The notes under the pieces are model-generated. The model did no database searches. It was not told the DNA's origin and saw nothing but the letters and a program-made list of their open reading frames with translations. This document shows positions 42,070 through 50,609 of a DNA stretch of 64,000 nucleotides, in pieces (within the stretch, counting starts at the first letter, position 1; every line of letters begins with the position of its first letter). Source of the DNA: Chryseobacterium carnipullorum (GTDB lineage: Bacteria > Bacteroidota > Bacteroidia > Flavobacteriales > Weeksellaceae); the NCBI RefSeq assembly GCF_900142785.1, contig NZ_FRCD01000010.1:124001-188000 (forward strand), in the 5' to 3' direction. The translations under genes and the position numbers were made by a program.

Positions 42070-42597
42070 ATGGCAATTGTAAAAGAACTTTTAGGAAAAA
42101 AACCTCAGATAGGAGAGGATACTTTTTTGGCAGAAACGGCAACCATTATCGGAGACGTTACCATGGGCAAAAACTGCAGTATCTGGTATAATGCAGTAAT
42201 CAGGGGAGATGTAAACTACATCAGAATGGGCGACAAAGTAAATGTTCAGGACAATGCAATGTTGCACTGTACCTATCAGAAATATCCTTTACACCTTGGA
42301 AATAATGTGTCCATCGGCCACAATGCGATTGTTCATGGATGCACCATCAAAGATAATGTACTGATCGGTATGGGTGCTATTGTGATGGATGATTGTCTGG
42401 TAGAGGAAAACTCCATTGTAGGAGCAGGTTCAGTAGTAACGCAGGGGACTCATATCAAATCAGGAGAAGTGTGGGGTGGAGTTCCTGCAAAAAAAATTAA
42501 AGATATTTCTGCCCAGCTATTGGAAGGAGAAGTGAACAGAATTGCTGATAATTATGTAAAATATTCTTCCTGGTATAAGGAGAATCTTGAAGCTTAA
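42070..42597 (+). CDS. Gamma carbonic anhydrase family protein
   Basis: 175 aa left-handed beta-helix built of hexapeptide repeats from about residue 15 to 135. The metal His and companion residues appear in the MLHCTYQ (about 66-70) and GHNAIVHGC (about 85-93) segments, matching gamma-CA ligands. Members bind zinc or iron and may hydrate CO2, but many are of unproven activity. Monocistronic: a terminator follows at 42805. Confidence 0.88.
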   Translation: MAIVKELLGKKPQIGEDTFLAETATIIGDVTMGKNCSIWYNAVIRGDVNYIRMGDKVNVQDNAMLHCTYQKYPLHLGNNVSIGHNAIVHGCTIKDNVLIGMGAIVMDDCLVEENSIVGAGSVVTQGTHIKSGEVWGGVPAKKIKDISAQLLEGEVNRIADNYVKYSSWYKENLEA

Positions 42598-42915
42598 GAA
42601 TAGGAGAATATTAGGTTTTGAGAGCGTAAAAGGATTTGAGAGTGAATGAGCTCAGTGATTAATGGTTGCTATTCCAAGTAGCAGAAAATTTTTGAATTAA
42701 TGACCTGAACATCTCAAATCTCATGTATGAAATCTACAATCTTATTTCGTGACCTTCTTCAGCATTTATTCGCGAAGTAAAATTCACATTAGTTTCAAAA
42801 TAATAAAAGCTCCATCCTGTCGATAGAGCTTTTTTTGATCCTTAGTATCAACTCCTGAGTGAGTTTTGTTGCTGATTCAACCGGATAGATAACCTTTGCT
42901 TTGATTTTTACTTTT
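42598..42915. other. Intergenic region with degenerate repeat and terminator
   Basis: Holds TTTGAGAGTG-like motifs near 42616-42650, a GCGAAGTAAAATTCAC copy at 42772-42787 (see 50571), and the plus-strand terminator at 42805-42837. No gene seen. Confidence 0.5.
42805..42837 (+). terminator. Terminator of the carbonic anhydrase gene
   Basis: AAAAGCTC/GAGCTTTT stem extended by ATC/GAT, then T7. Confidence 0.75.
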
Positions 42916-43365
42916 TTATTGTTCTGCCGTGATGAGCAATGCTTTTCCTGCAATACATTTGATAGAAGTAGGAGGCATCACTATCATACAGTCAGAAGTG
43001 ATATTGTACTTCTCGTTGAAGGTTTTTACTTTTTGGGTATAGTCCTCAACTCTTGGTAAAAAGGTAGCTTCAATTTTTTTTGGATAGGCGATATACTGCT
43101 GAGGTCCTCCGCAGGCTTTGGCTCCCATGGGCGCAAATGTCCAATCAGAAGCAGTAGTACATTTTTCTTTTGAGACTTCAGATTCAATAGATGCTTTTAA
43201 TTTATCCAGCTGAGCCTGTTCATATTTCTGGCTGTCTTCATCGGCAGGTCTTTCGGAGATATCTTTAGGAAGATTGGTATTGACGTTCTTGGATGTATTA
43301 CATGAAACCAAGGTAAGTGTAGTGCATAATGCTAGTAATGGAATATTGATGAAAAATTTTTTCAT
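42916..43365 (-). CDS. Predicted lipoprotein of unknown function
   Basis: 149 aa. Signal ending in lipobox LVSC at about residue 22. The mature part has a helical stretch (SQKYEQAQLDKLKASIESEV) and four further Cys (KC, KACGG, DC, KC), suggesting two disulfides in the periplasm or at the surface. Family not recognised. Divergent from the PIF1 helicase gene with an 82-bp gap. Confidence 0.75.
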   Translation of the reverse strand: MKKFFINIPLLALCTTLTLVSCNTSKNVNTNLPKDISERPADEDSQKYEQAQLDKLKASIESEVSKEKCTTASDWTFAPMGAKACGGPQQYIAYPKKIEATFLPRVEDYTQKVKTFNEKYNITSDCMIVMPPTSIKCIAGKALLITAEQ

Positions 43366-43434
43366 TATAATTTCTTTTCTGTTAAAGAATTTTCAAAAGT
43401 TATGCCAAGGTAACAAATTCAAATTCATTTTCCG

Positions 43435-43442
43435 TAATTTTG
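43435..43442 (+). promoter_or_regulatory. -7 box of the helicase gene
   Basis: TAATTTTG ends 5 nt before the GTG at 43448, so the transcript may start at or next to the start codon (leaderless). The -33 element is not clear. Confidence 0.45.
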
Positions 43443-43447
43443 GAGCC

Positions 43448-45580
43448 GTGAACAATCATTTTTTTGACTTAATAGAGCATACGAACAGAAGCGTTTTTCT
43501 TACAGGAAAAGCAGGAACCGGAAAAACAACTTTCCTTAATGACTTTGTAAAGAAGACAAGGAAAAAGTATATTGTGGTAGCGCCTACGGGAATCGCCGCA
43601 ATCAATGCCGGAGGAGTAACCATCCATTCTATGTTTGGCTTGCCTTTAAGGACTTTTTTACCGACTACAGACCGTATCGATGGCAGTTTGGCAAATAATA
43701 TTGCTGATCTGATGCCCCATTTCAAATACAGAAAAGATAAGCTTAAACTTTTAAGAGAAGTAGAGGTTCTGATTATTGATGAGGTTTCTATGCTCAGAGC
43801 GGATGTTCTTGATATGATGGATTTTTCACTGAGATTTATCAGACGAAACAATCAGAGATTTGGTGGCGTTCAGATGTTGTTCATTGGAGATCTTTATCAG
43901 CTGCCTCCCGTTGTAAGGGATGAACATATTTTAAAGATCTGCTACCAGTCTCCTTTCTTTTTCGACAGTCATGCCGTTAAAGATATTCCGCTGCTGACTA
44001 TTGAACTGACTAAAGTGTACAGACAGTCGGATGAAAAATTTCTGGATATTCTGAATGCGATCCGTGACGGTGATGTAGCCAATATTAATTTTGATGTTCT
44101 GAACGAAAGGTATGATCCTGATTTTAAAGCTGGAACTGATTCCTATGTTTATCTTTGCTCACACAACAGGATGGCCGATGAGATCAACCAGCAAAAACTG
44201 GAGGAAATTGATCTGACAGTGAAAACTTATGAAGCCAAACTTTTTGGTGATTTCAAGGAAAACCAGTTTCCCAATGAACAATTTTTAGAATTAAAAGTGG
44301 GCGCACAGGTGATGTTCATCAGAAATGATATTACCGGAGAAAAAAAATATTTCAACGGAAAGTTGGGGGAAATTATCTCACTTGATGATAACGAAATCAA
44401 AGTCGTTCTTGATGGAAGCGAAAGAGAAATTGTTGTAAAAAGAGAAGTCTGGGAACAGAAAAAATATTTTCTGGACACTGAAAAAAATATCAAAGAAGAG
44501 GTGCTCGGAAGCTTCGAACAGTTCCCGATCAAACTTGCCTGGGCGGTTACCATTCACAAAAGTCAGGGATTAACGTTTGATAATGTCATTATTGATGCCG
44601 GAAAAAGTTTCACCGCAGGACAGGTTTATGTAGCTCTGTCAAGATGCCGAACGCTGGAAGGGATTGTTTTAAAATCCAAAATCACTCCTGAGGTTATTTT
44701 TAAGGATAACAGAATTCTGCAGTTTCAGGGAAATACTTTTGCCAATGACAATGTAGAAGCGATCCTGAACCGTGAAAAATATGATTACAGCATCAAGAAA
44801 GTTCTTCGTACGGTAAACTGTCTTTGGTTCCTGCATGAAGTAGAAGAGTGGAATAAGCTTTCTATCACCACCAAAAGCATTGATCATGTCAAAACCAATC
44901 AACTTTATCTTCAGCTGAAACATGAAATTGTTAATCTTGGAAAAATTTTCGAAAAACTGGAAAGGGTTATTTCACAGAAGGTTAATAATTTCATTGAGAA
45001 CAAAGAAGAATGGACCGAAATTGAAACTAAAACCAAAGGTGCAGTAAATTTTTTCTTTACCGAAATCAGGGATAAAATCTTCAATCCGTTGAAGGAGTTT
45101 TATGCTGAAGTTAAAGGAACAAAAGGCTTAAAACAATACAATGAAGAATTCAGAGACTGGCTGGAGGATACTGAAGAGTATCTCAACAATCTGAAAGAAG
45201 CTCATTTACTGGAAACTAAACTTTTAGATGAAAAAAACGATAAAGAAATCAATTTAACGATCGCGAAAGTTCCTTCTCAGGTCCTAACTTTTCAATTATT
45301 CGAGCAAGGAAAAACCATCGGTGAAATTGCCATGGAAAGAGGCTTGGTCAAAGAAACAGTAATCGGGCATTTAGCAAAATTTGCAGAGCAGGGATTACTC
45401 GATATTTCAAGAGTCATTACCTCAGATAAGATCAAAGCATTTGAAGACCAGTTCTACAAAAATCCATTTGAAACTTTAACGGAATGGAAAAATGCATTGC
45501 CGAATGATTTTGAATTCAATGAAATCAGGATTTTGATCAATCATTATACTTTTAAAAAAGAGAAGAATGATTCGATATAA
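43448..45580 (+). CDS. PIF1-type DNA helicase with C-terminal helix-turn-helix
   Basis: 710 aa from a GTG at 43448; the next in-frame ATG lies after the Walker A loop, and frames further upstream overlap the divergent lipoprotein gene. Walker A is GKAGTGKTTF near residues 19-28, Walker B LIIDEVSM near 105, and the superfamily 1 motif VTIHKSQGLTFDNVIID near 365. The C-terminal HTH (IGEIAMERGLVKETVIGHL) resembles the HTH_40 domain found in RecQ-type proteins. Role: probably DNA repair, replication or G4 resolution. Confidence 0.85.
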   Translation: MNNHFFDLIEHTNRSVFLTGKAGTGKTTFLNDFVKKTRKKYIVVAPTGIAAINAGGVTIHSMFGLPLRTFLPTTDRIDGSLANNIADLMPHFKYRKDKLKLLREVEVLIIDEVSMLRADVLDMMDFSLRFIRRNNQRFGGVQMLFIGDLYQLPPVVRDEHILKICYQSPFFFDSHAVKDIPLLTIELTKVYRQSDEKFLDILNAIRDGDVANINFDVLNERYDPDFKAGTDSYVYLCSHNRMADEINQQKLEEIDLTVKTYEAKLFGDFKENQFPNEQFLELKVGAQVMFIRNDITGEKKYFNGKLGEIISLDDNEIKVVLDGSEREIVVKREVWEQKKYFLDTEKNIKEEVLGSFEQFPIKLAWAVTIHKSQGLTFDNVIIDAGKSFTAGQVYVALSRCRTLEGIVLKSKITPEVIFKDNRILQFQGNTFANDNVEAILNREKYDYSIKKVLRTVNCLWFLHEVEEWNKLSITTKSIDHVKTNQLYLQLKHEIVNLGKIFEKLERVISQKVNNFIENKEEWTEIETKTKGAVNFFFTEIRDKIFNPLKEFYAEVKGTKGLKQYNEEFRDWLEDTEEYLNNLKEAHLLETKLLDEKNDKEINLTIAKVPSQVLTFQLFEQGKTIGEIAMERGLVKETVIGHLAKFAEQGLLDISRVITSDKIKAFEDQFYKNPFETLTEWKNALPNDFEFNEIRILINHYTFKKEKNDSI

Positions 45581-45581
45581 C

Positions 45582-45618
45582 AAAAAAGACTGTCCCAAAA
45601 GAGAGACAGTCTTTTTTT
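45582..45618. terminator. Bidirectional terminator
   Basis: AAAAAAGACTGTC/GACAGTCTTTTTT stem between convergent genes. Confidence 0.88.
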
Positions 45619-46057
45619 ATTTGTTTAAGAGATCCTGATTGACCCTATATCCAACGATCTTGATATCTCCGTTTTTATCTTTCTCCATAGAAAAAGTTTC
45701 TTCTGTTTTGGCCATACCTCTTTTGACATTGTATACCAACAGATACTCACTTTTGGCATTAGATCCTTTTATAATAAGAGTTTCCCATTTTACCAAATCA
45801 TATTCTTCAACCCTCCCTATATCATTTTGAGTAGTGTTGATGATCTGAAGTAATTTTTCCTTGTCTGTTACTTCAAAAAACTTATCACCGAACAGGTTGT
45901 AAATTGTATCCAGATTACCTCCGTATTTTAGTTCCCAAAAGAATTTTTGTGAGATTTCTTCTGCATCTTTTTTATCTTCCTCACGGTTTGAAAAGGTTTG
46001 GTTAAAAGAACAACTGATCAGAAGAAAAGAAATAAGAATAAGATATATTTTTTTCAT
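45617..46057 (-). CDS. Predicted lipoprotein, possibly NTF2/DUF4019-like
   Basis: 146 aa. Lipobox LLISC at about residue 16. The mature part (KDAEEISQKFFWELKYGGNLDTIYNLFGDKFFEV) followed by beta-rich sequence ending KIVGYRVNQD fits a small NTF2-like or DUF4019-like domain, not certain. A -7 box TATATTTG lies on the minus strand at 46162-46155, about 100 nt upstream. Confidence 0.7.
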   Translation of the reverse strand: MKKIYLILISFLLISCSFNQTFSNREEDKKDAEEISQKFFWELKYGGNLDTIYNLFGDKFFEVTDKEKLLQIINTTQNDIGRVEEYDLVKWETLIIKGSNAKSEYLLVYNVKRGMAKTEETFSMEKDKNGDIKIVGYRVNQDLLNK

Positions 46058-46387
46058 GGGAATTTTTTTTATTAAGTAAGCTTCGGTTTTTATGGAAGAT
46101 TTACAAATCGAATTTAAGTTATTTTTATTTTACCTGTAAAGCTCAGATCACTTTCAAATATACAAAATGGATTGTACTTTTAAGAATTCAATTTGTGTAA
46201 ACAAAATCATTGACAGAGAAATTTAATTCCGATAGTTTTTTCTCACAACACCGATCAGACTTATCAATTACAAAAAGTAACTAATACAGATGATATGGTT
46301 TAAATTTGTATGGTTTTTAGAACCTGAAATTTAAAATAATGAAATTGAAAGGAGATTTTTGATCCCCTTTAAAACAAATATCTTGAT
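46058..46387. promoter_or_regulatory. Divergent intergenic region with two promoter boxes
   Basis: 330 nt with no gene. Minus-strand TATATTTG (46162-46155) and plus-strand TAAATTTG (46301-46308) serve the flanking genes; the latter leaves an 80-nt leader before the oxidoreductase gene. Confidence 0.45.
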
Positions 46388-47392
46388 ATGAAAAATTTTG
46401 AAATATCGGTGCTGGACCTTGCTCCCGTAAAGCAGGGAAAAAGCATTCACGATACCTTTCAGGACAGTTTATCTTTAGCAAACCATACTGAACATTTAAA
46501 TTATAAAAGATTCTGGCTGGCCGAACATCACAATATGGAAAGTATTGCTAGCTCTGCGACCTCCGTTCTGATCGGCTTTATTGCCAACGGAACGAAAACA
46601 ATACGAGTAGGATCAGGAGGAATTATGCTTCCCAACCACAGTTCACTGGTTATTGCCGAACAGTTTGGAACCCTGGAATCTCTTTTTCCGGGAAGAATAG
46701 ATCTCGGTCTGGGAAGAGCTCCTGGAACTGACGGACTTACCGCTCAGGCTTTAGGAAGAAATCCTGCGATCATCAACCAGCAGTTTCCAAGACAAATTTT
46801 AGAACTTCAAACGTATTTTTCAAAGGAAAATGCTGATGCTTTGGTCCGTGCGATTCCTGGAGAAGGTCTGGATATTCCATTGTATATGCTGGGTTCCAGT
46901 ACAGATAGTGCTTGGCTGGCTGCTGAACTTGGGCTTCCGTACGCTTTTGCAGGACATTTTGCTCCGGAACAGATGGAAATGGCGTTTAAAATTTACAGAG
47001 AGCATTTTCAGCCTTCAAAACAGTTGGATCAACCTTATATTATGGCTTGTGTCAATGGTGTGGCAGCAGAAACGTCTGAAGAGGCTCATAAAATTTCTAC
47101 GACATTGTTTCAGGCCTTTATCAATATCGTAAGAAATGACCGTAAACCTTTTGCCCCGCCGGTAGATGATATGGATGATATCTGGTCACCAATGGAAAAA
47201 TCAATGGTGCTTCAGAAACTAAGATATACGTTTATAGGAGATCAGGCAGAAATTGAAGAGAAGATGAAAGATTTTCAGGAAAAATTCAATGTGGACGAAT
47301 TGATTATCAATTCACATATCTATGATCATCAGAAAAGACTGAGATCTTATGAAATTTTCAGAGAGGCAAGCAACTCTTTATCCAAAGCCTAA
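46388..47392 (+). CDS. LLM class flavin-dependent oxidoreductase
   Basis: 334 aa luciferase-like barrel. SVLDLAPVKQG at residues 4-14, FWLAEHHNMESIASSATSVLIG near 38-59, GSGGIMLPNHSSLVIAEQFGTLESLFPGRIDLGLGRAPG near 75-113 are the standard motifs of the MsnO8-like alkanal monooxygenase group. It uses FMNH2 or F420 to oxygenate a small organic molecule; substrate not evident. Confidence 0.9.
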   Translation: MKNFEISVLDLAPVKQGKSIHDTFQDSLSLANHTEHLNYKRFWLAEHHNMESIASSATSVLIGFIANGTKTIRVGSGGIMLPNHSSLVIAEQFGTLESLFPGRIDLGLGRAPGTDGLTAQALGRNPAIINQQFPRQILELQTYFSKENADALVRAIPGEGLDIPLYMLGSSTDSAWLAAELGLPYAFAGHFAPEQMEMAFKIYREHFQPSKQLDQPYIMACVNGVAAETSEEAHKISTTLFQAFINIVRNDRKPFAPPVDDMDDIWSPMEKSMVLQKLRYTFIGDQAEIEEKMKDFQEKFNVDELIINSHIYDHQKRLRSYEIFREASNSLSKA

Positions 47393-47433
47393 CAAACCCT
47401 CTATATTAATTGGCAGATGCTTATTTTTATAAG

Positions 47434-47441
47434 TATCTTTG
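47434..47441 (+). promoter_or_regulatory. -7 box of ribB
   Basis: TATCTTTG, 18 nt before the ATG. No room for an FMN riboswitch between this box and the start. Confidence 0.6.
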
Positions 47442-47459
47442 CACAAATAAAAAGTAAAC

Positions 47460-48581
47460 ATGTCTGATATTAAATTAAATACTATTCCAGAGGCTATTGA
47501 AGACCTTAAAAATGGTAAAATAATCATAGTAGTAGATGATGAAGACAGAGAAAACGAAGGAGATTTTCTTTGCGCTGCAGAATTGACGACGCCGGAAATT
47601 ATCAATTTTATGGCACTTTATGGAAGAGGACTTATATGTATGCCCCTTCCTGAAAAAAGATGTGACGAGCTTGGTTTGGAAGTCATGGTAAGCAGAAGCA
47701 GTGATCCTAAGGAAACCGCTTTTACCGTTTCTGTTGACCTTCTTGGAAACGGAACCTCTACAGGTATTTCTGCCGGAGACAGAGCCAAAACAATTTTAGC
47801 TTTGATGGATGAAAAATCCAAGCCGACAGATTTCATGAGACCCGGACACATCTTCCCGCTTCGTGCAAGAAAAGGAGGTGTTTTAAAAAGAGCAGGACAT
47901 ACTGAAGCTGCTATTGATCTGACTCAGTTGGCAGGTCTGAAAGAAGGAGGAGTGATCTGTGAAATTATGAACGATGACGGAACGATGTCTCGTTTGCCTG
48001 AGCTTCACGCTTTCGCTCAAAAGCATGATATGAAGATTGTTTCTATTGAAGATCTGATCCACTATCAGCTTAAAAAAGGAAACCTGATCGAAAGACTGGA
48101 AGAAAGAAAAGTAAAAACAGCCTATGGTGAGTTTGATTTCTATGCTTTCAGAGAAACCTCTAACGACCAGATCCATTTTGCCCTGACAAAAGGAGCATGG
48201 ACGGTTGATGAGCCTGTTTTAGTAAGAGTTCAGTCTTCAGATTCTTATTTCGATGTGTTGACAAGACTTAACAATGGTGAGAAGCCTTTATTGGAAAAAG
48301 TAACCAATATGGTGAATGAAGCAGGGAAAGGAGCTGTTATTTTCATCAATAACGTTTCAAATTCTGAAAATACATTGAGAAAACTGCAGCAGTTCATGAA
48401 TTATCAGGACGGGCAGGAGCAGCATCCTACTTTAGCTTACAACTACAGAGATTACGGTATCGGAACACAGATCCTGAAAAATCTGGGAATCAATAAATTC
48501 AAGGTGATTACTCAGAATCCTAATATTAAGCCCCAGGTTGGAGGATATGATGTAGAGGTGACCGAACTGGTTCAGCTGTAA
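47460..48581 (+). CDS. ribB: 3,4-dihydroxy-2-butanone 4-phosphate synthase with degenerate RibA-like domain
   Basis: 373 aa. The N-terminal DHBP synthase domain (to about 205) has the active-site DDEDRENEGD (26-35), RPGHIFPLRA and GHTEAAIDL. The C-terminal domain, homologous in position to GTP cyclohydrolase II, lacks the zinc-binding Cys cluster (normally GDVFGSLRCDCG); that region reads VQSSDSYFDVLTRLNNG. So the protein probably makes only the four-carbon riboflavin precursor. A monofunctional ribA may be elsewhere. Terminator directly follows. Confidence 0.88.
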   Translation: MSDIKLNTIPEAIEDLKNGKIIIVVDDEDRENEGDFLCAAELTTPEIINFMALYGRGLICMPLPEKRCDELGLEVMVSRSSDPKETAFTVSVDLLGNGTSTGISAGDRAKTILALMDEKSKPTDFMRPGHIFPLRARKGGVLKRAGHTEAAIDLTQLAGLKEGGVICEIMNDDGTMSRLPELHAFAQKHDMKIVSIEDLIHYQLKKGNLIERLEERKVKTAYGEFDFYAFRETSNDQIHFALTKGAWTVDEPVLVRVQSSDSYFDVLTRLNNGEKPLLEKVTNMVNEAGKGAVIFINNVSNSENTLRKLQQFMNYQDGQEQHPTLAYNYRDYGIGTQILKNLGINKFKVITQNPNIKPQVGGYDVEVTELVQL

Positions 48582-48645
48582 AAGTGAATTTTGAGTGGTC
48601 AGTAGCATACCAATACTACAGATCATTTGTAGAAATATAATCAAT

Positions 48646-48680
48646 AAAAAGGTTTAGGATTTTTCTAAACCTTTTTTTAT
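48646..48680 (+). terminator. Terminator of ribB
   Basis: AAAAAGGTTTAG/CTAAACCTTTTT stem with 7-nt loop. It lies about 10 nt before the next gene. Confidence 0.85.
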
Positions 48681-48689
48681 TTTTAAGCC

Positions 48690-49271
48690 ATGATAGAGTC
48701 CTTAAAGAAACACATCAGGGAGTACATTGAAATCTCAGATGAGAACCTCGAGAAATATTGCAGTGCTTTCAGTCTTCAGAAGATCAGGAAGAAAGATTTT
48801 CTTTTGAAAGAAGGAGATATCTGTGAAGCTGAAGGATTTGTGATGAACGGGTGTTTCAAAGTTTTCCGTACAGACAGCAATGCAGACGAGCAGATTCTTT
48901 ATTTTGCAGTAGAAGACTGGTGGATCTCAGATATCGACAGTTTCATTAATCAGATTCCGTCACAGCTGAATATCCAGGCTATTGAAGACAGTGAAATTCT
49001 TCTCATTTCAAAAGAAGACAAAGAAAAGCTATACCAGGAAATCCCTGAAATTGAAAGGCTGATGAGACTTAAATTTCAAATGTCCATCATTGCCCTTCAA
49101 CGAAGAATTATTGATAATTTAAGCAAGCCCTCCGAGGAACGTTATCAGGATTTTTTGAAAAAGTATCCCAAAACAGCCCATCGTCTTACCAATATTCAGA
49201 TTGCTGCCTATTTGGGAGTTACTCCTGAATTTATAAGCAGAATCAGGAGGAAAATGGTGAGTAAGAATTGA
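48690..49271 (+). CDS. Crp/Fnr family transcription regulator
   Basis: 193 aa. N-terminal cyclic-nucleotide-binding-type beta-barrel (KKDFLLKEGDICEAEGFVMNGCFKVF near residues 32-57). C-terminal helix-turn-helix ends with LTNIQIAAYLGVTPEFISRIRRKM, the recognition helix. No Fe-S Cys set, so not an oxygen-sensing Fnr of the classic kind. The ligand is unknown. Bacteroidetes carry several such paralogs; this one's targets cannot be inferred, but the TGAT-N4-ATCA dyads at 3717, 4216 and 7489 are of a kind this family binds. Confidence 0.85.
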   Translation: MIESLKKHIREYIEISDENLEKYCSAFSLQKIRKKDFLLKEGDICEAEGFVMNGCFKVFRTDSNADEQILYFAVEDWWISDIDSFINQIPSQLNIQAIEDSEILLISKEDKEKLYQEIPEIERLMRLKFQMSIIALQRRIIDNLSKPSEERYQDFLKKYPKTAHRLTNIQIAAYLGVTPEFISRIRRKMVSKN

Positions 49272-49413
49272 TCAGGAGAAAGATATCAGATTTTAGACAC
49301 GAGATGGGAGAATCTTTAGGTTACAGAGAAAGGACTTTAGCAATAAATCTACCAACGGGTAATAACAAGCAGCTAATCTTCGAAACCGAATCTCATACTC
49401 TGAAATCCTTCAA

Positions 49414-50358
49414 CTAAAACTTTATTTCTTCAAAGTTTCTGAACCCATTCAGAAAATCCTTTACCGTCATTCTTTTTTTGCCTTCAAGCTGAAGTTCCAG
49501 TGGGAAATACAGACCGTCTTCCGTATAAATTTTGAATTCATTTTTAGAGATGTCCAATGTTCCGGAAGGTTTTCCATGATCTGAAATCTCAAATTTTCCA
49601 GCAAATATTTTTAATCCTTTTTCTTCTTCCCCAATTTTGATCGTAGTGAATGCAGCAGGATAAGGTGACATCCCAAGAATAAATTGATGAACTGTTTTTG
49701 AAGAAGCTTTCCAACTGATTCTGGTGTCTTCTTTAAAAATTTTATAAGCATTTTTCGGATGCTCCACCTGAGGTTGAGGTCTTTCCACGATGGCATTTTC
49801 TGCAAGGCCATCAAGTGTTTTTACCACTAATTTTGAACCCATTTCCATTAACCGGTCGTGAAGACTTCCTGCATTTTCGTCCGGTAGAATTTCAAGTTCT
49901 TCCTGAAGAAGGATATTCCCCTCATCAATTTTTTCATTGATAAAGAAGGTGGTAGCCCCTGTTTTTTCTTCACCGTTAATTACTGCGTAGTTGATAGGAG
50001 CTGCTCCTCTGTAATCAGGAAGAAGGGAAGCGTGAAGATTGAAAGTTCCCAGTTTAGGCATTTCAAAAAGAACTTTTGGCATCATTCTGAAAGCCACCAC
50101 TACAAAAACGTCAGCATCCAGTTTTCTCAGTTCCTCTAAAAATTCAGGATTTCTTAACTTTTCCGGCTGGAAAACAGGAATATTATTTTCTGAAGCATAC
50201 ACTTTTACAGGAGACTGATTGATCTTCTGCCCGCGGCCGCTGGCTTTATCAGCAACAGTAACAACCCCTACCACTTGATGTTCTGACTGATGGATAGCCT
50301 CCAAAGAAGTTTTTGCAAATTCCGGAGTTCCTAAAAAAACGACTTTCAATGATTTCAT
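49414..50358 (-). CDS. fmt: Methionyl-tRNA formyltransferase
   Basis: 314 aa, full length. It formylates initiator Met-tRNA. The catalytic motif HASLLPDYRGAAPINYAVING is at about residues 108-127, with the Asp in the following EKIDEGNIL. The C-terminal RNA-binding domain is present (KGLKIFAGKFEI to the end). Stands apart from def. Confidence 0.95.
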   Translation of the reverse strand: MKSLKVVFLGTPEFAKTSLEAIHQSEHQVVGVVTVADKASGRGQKINQSPVKVYASENNIPVFQPEKLRNPEFLEELRKLDADVFVVVAFRMMPKVLFEMPKLGTFNLHASLLPDYRGAAPINYAVINGEEKTGATTFFINEKIDEGNILLQEELEILPDENAGSLHDRLMEMGSKLVVKTLDGLAENAIVERPQPQVEHPKNAYKIFKEDTRISWKASSKTVHQFILGMSPYPAAFTTIKIGEEEKGLKIFAGKFEISDHGKPSGTLDISKNEFKIYTEDGLYFPLELQLEGKKRMTVKDFLNGFRNFEEIKF

Positions 50359-50609
50359 AGCACAAAGATAAGGGTTTTTGGGAGAGTTTTGGAATTGGAG
50401 GGTTTTAGGATCGGAGAGTTTTATACTTTAGAGTGTTTTAGTTGCTGGTTGGCCGTTACTGGTTCCAACCATATACCTCTTATCCCAATCTTGATTACCA
50501 TAAGCTAATCTAAACTCCTTTTTTACCATAATTTGTCTGAAATCTGCTGTCTAAGGTTCATCATTCATTTGCGAAGCAAAATTCACCATTGCTTATCACT
50601 CATTACCCT
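50359..50609. repeat. fmt-recQ gap with degenerate GAGTTTTAG and TTCAC repeats
   Basis: No gene. GAGAGTTTTGG/GAGGGTTTTAGG/GAGAGTTTTATA motifs occur near 50378-50430, and a TTGCGAAGCAAAATTCACC copy at 50569-50587, close to the 42770 sequence. Confidence 0.5.
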
